A DNA stretch of 48,467 nucleotides. Origin: CAYZZU01 sp964483105. GTDB lineage: Bacteria; CG2-30-53-67. The stretch lies in the NCBI GenBank assembly GCA_964483105.1, contig CAYZZU010000021.1:1-48467 (forward strand), read 5' to 3'. The position numbers were made by a program, and so were the translations under genes. Below, piece by piece: positions 25,931 to 34,029 of the stretch (its first letter is position 1; each line of letters starts with the position of its first letter). A model generated the notes under the pieces. It did no database searches and was not told the origin of the DNA. It was given only the letters and a program-made list of their open reading frames with translations.

Positions 25931-26971
25931 TCAGAGACAGAGTACGTGGTAATCGAACGACCCCCGCCATCGTCCCAGGGTCATGGCAAAGGACTTGATA
26001 AGGAGAAGGACCGCCATGGCGATGGACTTGAAGATCCCCGGGGAGACCTCGGTCCCTTTCGCCTTTCGCAGAACGGAACCGCTCAGATAAAGCCCATACA
26101 GGATGGGGAGGCAGAAACCCCACCGTAGAAAAACCGAAAGAAACACCAGAAAGAGCATCTTCTTGTCCGCCGAGACCGCCTGGACCCAGACCCGACCCGC
26201 ACAGGGCTCCCTGCGAAAGGACCGACCGACAATTTCCACGAGAAAAACACCCCGATGATATTTCCGTAAGAGTCCCGCATGTCCCCGGCCGTAACTGTAG
26301 CTCTGTCTGACGAGGGAGGAAAGCGAACCACGGTGGATATGACGCACCACCCCCCCTTCAATATACCGGATTGGATAACCGGCTTCCATCACCCGGGCGC
26401 AGAAGTCATGATCCTCACCAAACCGCATCTCCTCATCAAAACCTCCGACGGCATCAAAGACCTCCCGACGTACGGCCAGGTTCGCCGTAGGAAATCCCCC
26501 TTCCGTCAGGGTGAATCGATGGAAGATCCGGGATCGGGAGAACCCCCGCAGGGTGTAGAGGGAGAGAAACTCCTGGATCAGGTTGGCCGGTCTGTACCCC
26601 CGAATCGTTCCCGCGACAACTCCGACCTCTTCTTCCCGGAAGGCCTTCGACAGATCGAGGATCCACTCGGCGTCGGGAACACAGTCCGCGTCGGTAAAAG
26701 CAATGACCTCCCCCCGGCAGATCCGGACGGCCCGGTTCCGGGCGGCGGAGGGTCCCGGACGCTGTTCCAGCGCCAGAACAAGCCGCAGCTCCGGATGGGC
26801 TTCGGTAAACCGTCTCACCTTTTCCGGCGTCCCGTCCGACGATCCGTTGTCCACAACAATGACCTCAAAGGGCGCCATCACCTGTTGAAGCAGGCCGGTC
26901 AGACAGGTCTCGATCGTGTCGGCCCCGTTGTAAACGGGAATCGCGACGGAAATGTTGAACGGTTCCTTCAC
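25931..26971 (-). CDS. Glycosyltransferase family 2 with C-terminal membrane segments
   Basis: A 346-residue GT-A enzyme. NISVAIPVYNGADTIETCL and VVDNGSSDGTPEKV are the nucleotide-binding motifs, AFTDADCVPDAEW carries the metal-binding DxD, and GGFDEEMRFGEDHDFC is the ED motif. The C-terminal 100 residues contain two hydrophobic segments (about 250-275 and 300-325) that may anchor it to the inner membrane. I chose the GTG at 26971, behind GGGAGGATC; it overlaps the previous gene's stop as GTGA. Confidence 0.9.
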   Translation of the reverse strand: MKEPFNISVAIPVYNGADTIETCLTGLLQQVMAPFEVIVVDNGSSDGTPEKVRRFTEAHPELRLVLALEQRPGPSAARNRAVRICRGEVIAFTDADCVPDAEWILDLSKAFREEEVGVVAGTIRGYRPANLIQEFLSLYTLRGFSRSRIFHRFTLTEGGFPTANLAVRREVFDAVGGFDEEMRFGEDHDFCARVMEAGYPIRYIEGGVVRHIHRGSLSSLVRQSYSYGRGHAGLLRKYHRGVFLVEIVGRSFRREPCAGRVWVQAVSADKKMLFLVFLSVFLRWGFCLPILYGLYLSGSVLRKAKGTEVSPGIFKSIAMAVLLLIKSFAMTLGRWRGSFDYHVLCL

Positions 26972-27918
26972 GATCCTCCCTCTTTCCGCTTTCCACTCCG
27001 GTTGCGCAATCCATCCCAAAGGGCCTGCCGGCATGCTTCCGCCTTCAGCGGTTCACCCCGCTTCCGGTAATATCGGATTGCCCGGAGCTGATTCTTGAGG
27101 ATGAAGGGATAGAAGTAGAGCTTGTGATACCAGCGGGCATGCCGACGAATCAACAGAAACCGGTTCCGAAGATAATAGTAGAGGGCACGCGGAGTGTAGT
27201 CGCCACCCCCCTTGTGGTAAACGCGGGCCTCCGGTTCATAGTAACACCCTTCGCCCGCCCGGATCGCCCGCAGGGAGAGATCCGTGTCCTCGAAATAGGC
27301 GAAAAAAGCCGGATCGAAAAGACCGATCCTCTCCAGTGTCCTCTTCCGGATCAGGATGCTGCACCCACAGACGGGTCCGGTCCTGCCGGCCCGGTGCGGG
27401 AAGGTTCGATCGATCTCATTCAGCCCCTGGTGAACCGCGATCCCCCGCAAAAGGTCGGTCCTTGCCCCCGCGTAATAGATCCTCTCCGTCTCCGGATATT
27501 GCAGGACCTTGGGGGAGAAGATCCCGAACTCACGCTCTCTGTCCGCGGTTCGGATCAGTTGATACAGACAGTCCGGATCAACCAGGGTATCGACATTCAG
27601 GAGAAAGGCGTAACGACTCCCGGACCGGAGGAATTCCCGGAGACAGAAATTGTTCGCCTCACAGAACCCGACATTCTCCTCCCCGGCGATCACGCGAACC
27701 TCCGGATAGCGGATGCGAAGGAAATCAACCGACCCGTCGGAAGAAGCGTTGTCGAAGAGAATCACACGGAACCGCTGATCACGCTGTTCCCTCAGGGAAT
27801 TGAGACAGTCTTCCAGATGTTCTCTTCCGTTGAAATTGACCAGGATGACGGTAACCGGCCGGTCCAGCCGCATCATGGTATCCGTCATGGCCCCGGCATG
27901 CTCCGCACTCCGCTTCAT
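26968..27918 (-). CDS. Glycosyltransferase family 2 (rhamnosyltransferase-like)
   Basis: A 316-residue GT-A enzyme: VTVILVNFNGREHLEDCL, LFDNASSDGSVDFL, NVDTLVDPDCLY (DxD-like) and AFFAYFEDTDLSLRA. The pattern is that of the WbbL/RfbN-like group that includes rhamnosyltransferases, but specificity is not provable. The ATG at 27918 overlaps the methyltransferase stop (ATGA). The frame extends to 27975 without conserved sequence. Confidence 0.9.
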   Translation of the reverse strand: MKRSAEHAGAMTDTMMRLDRPVTVILVNFNGREHLEDCLNSLREQRDQRFRVILFDNASSDGSVDFLRIRYPEVRVIAGEENVGFCEANNFCLREFLRSGSRYAFLLNVDTLVDPDCLYQLIRTADREREFGIFSPKVLQYPETERIYYAGARTDLLRGIAVHQGLNEIDRTFPHRAGRTGPVCGCSILIRKRTLERIGLFDPAFFAYFEDTDLSLRAIRAGEGCYYEPEARVYHKGGGDYTPRALYYYLRNRFLLIRRHARWYHKLYFYPFILKNQLRAIRYYRKRGEPLKAEACRQALWDGLRNRSGKRKEGGS

Positions 27919-28616
27919 CCCGCCGCCTTTCTCGCCGTAAAAATCATCTGATGGGCAAAGAGGCCCGGCCGGCATTTTGTCAGCCTGTACTCCAGACGAC
28001 GGTACCAGCCATAGTTCTTGAAAAACCGCTGCACCAGCATGCGGTAGGGAACCAGTTTGTCCACACCCGGCGTAAAGTCGGTCTCCACGATTTCAAATCC
28101 CGCTTCCTCAATCATCCGGCGGCCAGTATCCAGATTGAAAAAGCGGAGATGCGTCTCATCGAGAACCCCGTACCGGACATAGTCAAACTTACCCCGAAGG
28201 AGATGGAACCGCATCGACCAATTGGCCACGTTCGGGAGAGAGACGATGATCCTCCCCTCCGGATTCAGAAAGGAGCGCGTTCTTTCCAGGAGACGGCCCG
28301 GATCTCTCAGATGTTCCAGGACATCGCCGAAGACAATGACATCAAACCGGAGGGAGTCTCCGTTCAACGTCTGCGTATTCTCCAGGTCGAGGACATAGAC
28401 CTCCCGGTAACACTCTCTTGCCTGTCGGGCCGCGTCCGGATTCCCCTCAATGCCGTACAAGATACACTCTTTCGGACGAAGGAGTTTTCCCAGGTATCCC
28501 GTCGCACATCCCACATCGAGAACCACGCTGCGTGGGGGGATCTTCATCGCGATCCGGTGGATGGAAGTATACTCCGAATCCACGTACGTTTCATATTTGA
28601 TTGTGTCGTTTTTCAT
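27915..28616 (-). CDS. Class I SAM-dependent methyltransferase
   Basis: A 233-residue methyltransferase. The SAM-binding motif I is VVLDVGCATGYLGKLL (about 34-49), an acidic residue follows in GIEGNPDAA, and DVIVFGDVLEHLRDPGRLL is the post-motif region of UbiG/methyltransf_23 proteins. It probably methylates a sugar of the polymer; chain capping is one possibility. It overlaps the flippase stop by 26 nt. Confidence 0.88.
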   Translation of the reverse strand: MKNDTIKYETYVDSEYTSIHRIAMKIPPRSVVLDVGCATGYLGKLLRPKECILYGIEGNPDAARQARECYREVYVLDLENTQTLNGDSLRFDVIVFGDVLEHLRDPGRLLERTRSFLNPEGRIIVSLPNVANWSMRFHLLRGKFDYVRYGVLDETHLRFFNLDTGRRMIEEAGFEIVETDFTPGVDKLVPYRMLVQRFFKNYGWYRRLEYRLTKCRPGLFAHQMIFTARKAAG

Positions 28617-30195
28617 GCGTCCAGCTCAACCCCCGGAAGGTCCGGAAGATCCTTCCCGCAAGCAGGGAAATCTCTTCTTTCTCAAAATAAGAAACCCGCC
28701 CCATGACCCCCAGATAGATCAGACCGAAGAAAACGAACTTTCCTCCCAGAAGGAGGAGAAGCCCCACGCGGGTCCCGGCCAACCCGGCGACGGGGGAAAT
28801 CCGGAAAAGAATGTCCGTGAGAAATCCTGCCGGCACCGAAACCGAGAGGGGCCACAGAAAAAGCCGCAGAAAACTCCTGAACGGCTGTCCGATCAGACGA
28901 TGGAAGAGGACCATGAAATAGAAGGAACAAAGACCGAGAGAGACAGCGCTCCCCAGCGCCGCCCCATAAACCCCCACCGTACGAATCAGGACGATACTCA
29001 GGCAGAGATTCATCAGGGCCATGACGATACCGTAGCGCATCTCCAGATCCGGTCTCCCCATTCCCAGGGCGATGGTACTCGCCGTGCCGCTGACCAGGTT
29101 CAGAAAATAGCCGACGGCAAGGACCCGGAGCACGAATACGGATCGTTCGAATCCCGGGCCCACCCAGGCAAGAATGATCTGCCTGGAATGGAGCACAATA
29201 AAAAAAACCAGCGGGACGCTCAGAAAGATCAGATAACGGGATCCCTGAAGATGCAGTCTCTTCAGGGCGCCCAGATTCCGCTTCGTCTTCAGTTCCGAGG
29301 CGGCGGGTACAATGGCCGAGGTCACCAGAAGGGGAAGTGTCCTCATAGCGGAACTGATCCGGATGGCCAGGTCATAAAAGGCCACGGCCGCCACACTGAA
29401 GAAGACCCCCACCAGCACCCGGTCCATCTGAAAAGAGATCATCTGCGCCATCCGGCTGATCTGGACCTTCAGACCGAAACGGAACATTCTCGTAAAGAGG
29501 CCCCTCTCCAGTCTCCACGGTCTCAACCGCATCCCGGGGAGTTCCCGGTAGCTCAGCCGCATCATCCCACCTCCGTGGAGAACAGCGACGATGACCTGGT
29601 TGATCATGAGGCCTCTCAGACCGTAATCGAGAAGGATGCAGGCCGCCATTCCCAGCGCGCGAACCGACGCAATCAGGATATTCCACCGGTTGGTCACGTC
29701 CATCCTCTGGAGGCCGTTGATCACGGCCGGAAAGATGGAAAGGGTATTCTGCACCAGCAGGACGACCAGGCCGGCGATCAAGACAAAGCGTGCCTCCGCG
29801 GCAAGATCCGGCGCGATCCTGAAGACACGCTCCAGCCTGGGCACCAAAGGAAAAGCAAGAAGGAAGACAACGAGAGAAGTCACGGCATAATAAAGAATCC
29901 CGGTTCGGATCACCTGGTTGATTCGTTCCGGATCCGACCGGGCCCGGTATTCCGAGATAAACTTGACGAAGGAGGCCCCGAATCCAAGGTCCAGGAGTCC
30001 GAAATATCCGGTCACCACACTCACCAGAGCCCACAGGCCGAAACGCTCCGCGCCGAGATAGGAAAGCAGGAAGGGAACCAGGATCAGATTGAGCACGATC
30101 CCCCATGACTTCCCCAGTGTGTTGTACAAGGTGTTCCTGATCAGAATCTGCGAAAGAGGCCTCGACAAGGTTCTTCTCCCATGATCTGTTTCCAC
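28591..30195 (-). CDS. Wzx-type polysaccharide flippase
   Basis: A 534-residue polytopic membrane protein of the MOP/PST superfamily, with about 12-14 hydrophobic segments. It starts with the typical RNTLYNTLGKSWGIVLNLILVPFLLSYLG and contains GFGASFVKFISEYRA. It would flip the undecaprenyl-linked repeat unit to the periplasm. The start is a GTG at 30195; a TTG at 30168 with GGGAG upstream is an alternative. It stands between the polymerase and the glycosyltransferases, as in Wzx/Wzy loci. Confidence 0.88.
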   Translation of the reverse strand: METDHGRRTLSRPLSQILIRNTLYNTLGKSWGIVLNLILVPFLLSYLGAERFGLWALVSVVTGYFGLLDLGFGASFVKFISEYRARSDPERINQVIRTGILYYAVTSLVVFLLAFPLVPRLERVFRIAPDLAAEARFVLIAGLVVLLVQNTLSIFPAVINGLQRMDVTNRWNILIASVRALGMAACILLDYGLRGLMINQVIVAVLHGGGMMRLSYRELPGMRLRPWRLERGLFTRMFRFGLKVQISRMAQMISFQMDRVLVGVFFSVAAVAFYDLAIRISSAMRTLPLLVTSAIVPAASELKTKRNLGALKRLHLQGSRYLIFLSVPLVFFIVLHSRQIILAWVGPGFERSVFVLRVLAVGYFLNLVSGTASTIALGMGRPDLEMRYGIVMALMNLCLSIVLIRTVGVYGAALGSAVSLGLCSFYFMVLFHRLIGQPFRSFLRLFLWPLSVSVPAGFLTDILFRISPVAGLAGTRVGLLLLLGGKFVFFGLIYLGVMGRVSYFEKEEISLLAGRIFRTFRGLSWTHEKRHNQI

Positions 30196-30260
30196 AGCGC
30201 ACCTGTCCGTCCCCTTTCGTCCCCACTCACCGGCTCCGGCTGAACACCGGATATCGCTCC

Positions 30261-31637
30261 CTACGCCCGGCCCGGCGCCGGATCCGCTTCATCCTCCGAG
30301 GAATCCTGTTCCAGGGAGGGAAGCAACAGCACCAGACCGACCAGGAACCAGAAGGGCTCCATGATGCGGACGATAATAAAGGTGTTGGCGCCGATCGCGT
30401 GGACGAACATGGCGGAACATCCGCCCAGAAGTCCCAGCGCAAGACCCCTGTGATACGGTGAACGGCTCTTTTTATAGACTTTCAGGACCTCCTGAAAAAT
30501 CCGGTAAAACAGAAAAAGGAGGGCCGCCAGACCGAGCAGGCCGAGCTCCACGAGGGTCCGGAAATACTGTCCGTCGATAAAGCCGTATCCGGTGATTCCA
30601 TATCCGAACAACGGATGACGCACGAAGTCTTTCAGGCACCGCCCCCAACTGACCACGCGATGCGAGGAGGAAGGATCCAGGTTCACGCCGGCCACCCGGA
30701 TCGACTGCGTTTTGTTTTTCTGGAAGGTATACAGGAAACGTTCCTTGGCGCTCCGGGGCGCCAGAAGGGGGGTCAGCGCAATGGCCAACGCCATGAAATA
30801 GATCAGGACGGCCTTCCGCTGACTGAAGAAAAGGAAGGTCCCGATCATGGGAAGGACCGCGATCCAGGAGCTTCGCGAGAGAGTAAAGATCAATGGAACG
30901 GCGAAAAGCCCCCCCAGACCGAGATAGAAGGCCTTCTCCTTCTGAGTCCGAACGGTCAGGAAAAAACCGCCGGCAATGGAAATCAGAAGAACCAGATACC
31001 CGCCCAGGGTGTTCGGCTCCCCGTTCTCTCCCTCAAAGGGAGCCGAGACACGGACCCCGGACGGAATCTGCATCATACCGTAGATGGAGATCAGAACACC
31101 GGTGATCAGAATCGCCCAGACGAATCTCCGCAGTTGACGTTCACTCCTGAAATGGTTGACCACCATAAAGTAGGCCACAAAATATTCAAGATACTTCAGG
31201 ACAAAAAAGAAGCCGGAGAGGGGTTGAACCCGTCCGAAGAGCACCCCTAACATCGTGGAAAAAGCACACAGCACGGCATACAGGGCGATCGCGCCGTTGA
31301 TCGGAGTCTTCCGGATCAGCCCCATTTCCTTGAAAAGGGCGGTGCGGGCAAACCAGGAGAGACCGATGACAACCAGAAGAATGTCATCCAGACGGACCAC
31401 GACGCTCCGTCCTCCGGCGCCGCCGACCTGAACCTCCGGAGAGAGGAGCATGGAAAAGATCAGGAGATAAAGCGCCGCCTCCAGCCTGAGAATCGAGACC
31501 ACCACAACCGCGAACCCGGCGGCCAGTTTCAGCGCCGTCCCCGTATCCAGGCTGGTCAACACACGGGCGGTCACCAGGACCAGGACCATCAACATCGTGT
31601 AGAAGAGGGAAATCCTCATCCGGTCGGATGTCATCAT
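30261..31637 (-). CDS. Wzy/WaaL-type O-antigen polymerase or ligase
   Basis: A 458-residue membrane protein with roughly 10-12 predicted helices. The long periplasmic loop around 300-370 (SSSHRVVSWGRCLKDFVRHPLFGYGITGYG) carries the H-P-L-F-G pattern of the Wzy_C/O-antigen ligase fold. It either polymerises repeat units (Wzy) or ligates a glycan; the locus context favours polymerisation. Tandem ATG codons at 31637 and 31634 follow GAGAAGGTC. The start is 7 nt after the BY-kinase stop. Confidence 0.85.
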   Translation of the reverse strand: MMTSDRMRISLFYTMLMVLVLVTARVLTSLDTGTALKLAAGFAVVVVSILRLEAALYLLIFSMLLSPEVQVGGAGGRSVVVRLDDILLVVIGLSWFARTALFKEMGLIRKTPINGAIALYAVLCAFSTMLGVLFGRVQPLSGFFFVLKYLEYFVAYFMVVNHFRSERQLRRFVWAILITGVLISIYGMMQIPSGVRVSAPFEGENGEPNTLGGYLVLLISIAGGFFLTVRTQKEKAFYLGLGGLFAVPLIFTLSRSSWIAVLPMIGTFLFFSQRKAVLIYFMALAIALTPLLAPRSAKERFLYTFQKNKTQSIRVAGVNLDPSSSHRVVSWGRCLKDFVRHPLFGYGITGYGFIDGQYFRTLVELGLLGLAALLFLFYRIFQEVLKVYKKSRSPYHRGLALGLLGGCSAMFVHAIGANTFIIVRIMEPFWFLVGLVLLLPSLEQDSSEDEADPAPGRA

Positions 31638-31644
31638 GACCTTC

Positions 31645-33981
31645 TCACGATTTCTTCCAGAAAATCCCGGCCAGGATCAAAAAAACCGTAACACTCAGGA
31701 GAAGGATCTGAAACAGGGAGACATGAAGCTGAGAGAGTTTGAGTTTCGCCCTGAGAAAAGATCTTTCCAGAGAAGCCGCCCATTCCTTTCTTTTCTTCGC
31801 CATCTGGCCGGTCTCTTCACCGTAATACTTGGTCTGATACTGAGACAGGGGGTAATATCCGCTGATTTCGGCCGTGATATCGTTGAGCACAATCCCCAGG
31901 ATATTGGCCCGGGCATTCTCCAGATGTGTCTTGGCCCGTTTCAGGGCGTTCCGGGGAATCCGCCCCGCCTGATAGACCAGGACCACTCCGTCCACCTTGG
32001 GCGCCAGAATCGCCGCGTCGGTTACGGGAAGGATGGGAGGACAATCCATGATCACAAGATCATACTCTTCCCGGACCTCCTCCAGAAAATCGGTCATTCC
32101 CCGGGAACTCAACAGCTCGGCCGGATTGGGGGGAATACCGCCGCAGGTGATGACATGCAGATTTTCCAATCCGGGCGTCCGCATGATGTCATCCATTCGG
32201 ATTTTTCCCAGCATCAGGTCGGTGATATCGTTCACAACATCCTTCCAGTGCGCCTTCCCGAGGATGATATCGGTCAGACCCGGTCCCTTTTCCAATCCGA
32301 AGATCTTGAAAATGGACGGTTTCCGCAGATCACAATTGACCAGCAGGACACGGTTCCCCTCCTGTGCCTTGGTAATGGCCATGTTGGCCACCGTCGTACT
32401 CTTCCCTTCTTTCAGGGAGGAACTCGTAAACAGAATAATCTGGCTTTCCTTCTTCAGGCTCGCGAACTGGATATTGGTCCGCAGGGTTCGATAACTTTCC
32501 GCCACGGAAGATTTGGGTTTCAACTGTGTGATGAGATGAGCGTGACTCCCGACGTAGTCCTCCACGTTTCCCTCCCGCCGGTCTCCGCCCTTGATGAGGG
32601 CCTCCTTGATCTCGTTGATGTTGATATGAGGGATCACCCCCAGTACCGGAATCTGGAGAAACCGCTCCACGTCTTCAATGGTCCCGATCGATGTGTCGAA
32701 GGTTTCCCGGATCAGGGCCAGAATCAGTCCCAACATCAGACCGATGATGCATCCCACCACGGTCGTGGACCAGAGCTTGTCATTGATCCGGACCCCCGGA
32801 TCGGCGGAACGGATGATGGAGACTTCATCCGCGTGTTCCCGCTCCCGGATCCGCGCCTCCTGCAACTTGGTTCTCAGGAGAGAAAAAAGGTCCTCGTTCA
32901 CCTTGACATTCCGCTGGAGCTGACCCAGATGGACCTCGTATTCCGGAAGGTTTTTATCCCGTTCCTGGATCTCCCGGATCGTCCCGGACAGGATCGTCTC
33001 CCGCCGTTTATAGACCTCGTTCTGGCTGCGCAGCTCCTTGAGGATCTCCTCCTTGATGTTCATGATCTTTTCATCCAGGGCCTTGACCTGGGGATGCTCC
33101 GTGGTATAGTCAATCAGGAGATCGTTCCGGTTCAGGATCAGATCGATCAACTTGCGATTCAACTCCGCAAGGACAGAGTTCTTGGTCTCGATATAAGGAT
33201 GGCGGGAGAGGGTCTTTTTCAGGGAGTCGATCGAGGAGCTCTCCATCTGCCGGATCATCAGGGTCGTCTCCCGCTCCTGCCGTTTCACCCGCTCGTATTC
33301 GGTCTGCACCTCCTGGAGCTTGTTTAACGTGAGGTTCACTTCCGCATCGAGGGTGATCAGGTGGTTCTTCTCTTTGAAATCCCGCAGCGCCTGTTCCGAG
33401 TTTTCCAGCTTCTCCCGGGTGTCACGCAACTGGTTCTCGATAAACTCGCGGGTTCGCCGGGCCTCGTTCGTGCGCGTGTGGATGTGATAGGCCTTGTAGA
33501 CCTCCGCAAGACGGTTGGCGATCTTCCGTGCCCCCCCGGCATCGTTCGAGGAGACAATGATGTTGATGATATTCGTGTCTCCCTCCTGTTCGGTCCGGAT
33601 CCTCCCCTGAATCGACCGGACGATCCCGAGATACTTCTCCGACGCCTGGATCTCCTTCAAGGAGAGGTCCTTCGGGATCATCCCGAGAGACTGACACATC
33701 CGTGACACCACGGGAGTGCTCCGGATCACCTCGGACTCACTGGCGATGTTGTCCCAGGAGTTCCAACTGAAGGTCTCCAGAAAAAGGCCCGCCACGGTCT
33801 TGCTCTGTTCGATCTTGACACTGGATGTGGCCTCGTAGACAGCCGGTTTGGTGGCAGCGAAGAGAAAACTCAGAAACGCGACCAGAAAGGTGATCATCAC
33901 GATCAACCGCTTCCTCTTGAGCAGGATGATCCCGTAATCCCTGAGGTCCAGTTCATACTGCGATGTGTCGATGGCTTTCAT
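31645..33981 (-). CDS. Polysaccharide co-polymerase / BY-type tyrosine kinase (Wzc-like)
   Basis: A 778-residue Wzc-like protein. Helix 1 (27-43) and helix 2 (405-424) flank a periplasmic Wzz-type domain with long coiled coils (about 178-250 and 310-390). The cytoplasmic kinase has SYRTLRTNIQF (497-507), Walker A SSSLKEGKSTT (520-530), Walker A' LLVNCDLRKP and Walker B DLVIMDCPPI, then a tyrosine cluster (Y709, Y710, Y715, Y719, Y720). It controls chain length and export by cycling phosphorylation. After the tyrosine cluster there is an extra 50-residue tail ending in a third helix (about 756-773), which Wzc proteins normally lack. The start ATG at 33981 follows GGAAGGATGCC. Confidence 0.92.
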   Translation of the reverse strand: MKAIDTSQYELDLRDYGIILLKRKRLIVMITFLVAFLSFLFAATKPAVYEATSSVKIEQSKTVAGLFLETFSWNSWDNIASESEVIRSTPVVSRMCQSLGMIPKDLSLKEIQASEKYLGIVRSIQGRIRTEQEGDTNIINIIVSSNDAGGARKIANRLAEVYKAYHIHTRTNEARRTREFIENQLRDTREKLENSEQALRDFKEKNHLITLDAEVNLTLNKLQEVQTEYERVKRQERETTLMIRQMESSSIDSLKKTLSRHPYIETKNSVLAELNRKLIDLILNRNDLLIDYTTEHPQVKALDEKIMNIKEEILKELRSQNEVYKRRETILSGTIREIQERDKNLPEYEVHLGQLQRNVKVNEDLFSLLRTKLQEARIREREHADEVSIIRSADPGVRINDKLWSTTVVGCIIGLMLGLILALIRETFDTSIGTIEDVERFLQIPVLGVIPHININEIKEALIKGGDRREGNVEDYVGSHAHLITQLKPKSSVAESYRTLRTNIQFASLKKESQIILFTSSSLKEGKSTTVANMAITKAQEGNRVLLVNCDLRKPSIFKIFGLEKGPGLTDIILGKAHWKDVVNDITDLMLGKIRMDDIMRTPGLENLHVITCGGIPPNPAELLSSRGMTDFLEEVREEYDLVIMDCPPILPVTDAAILAPKVDGVVLVYQAGRIPRNALKRAKTHLENARANILGIVLNDITAEISGYYPLSQYQTKYYGEETGQMAKKRKEWAASLERSFLRAKLKLSQLHVSLFQILLLSVTVFLILAGIFWKKS

Positions 33982-34029
33982 GGCATCCTTCCATTTGAAG
34001 GGACAAAGTCCGGGACCCCCGGACGGGCC

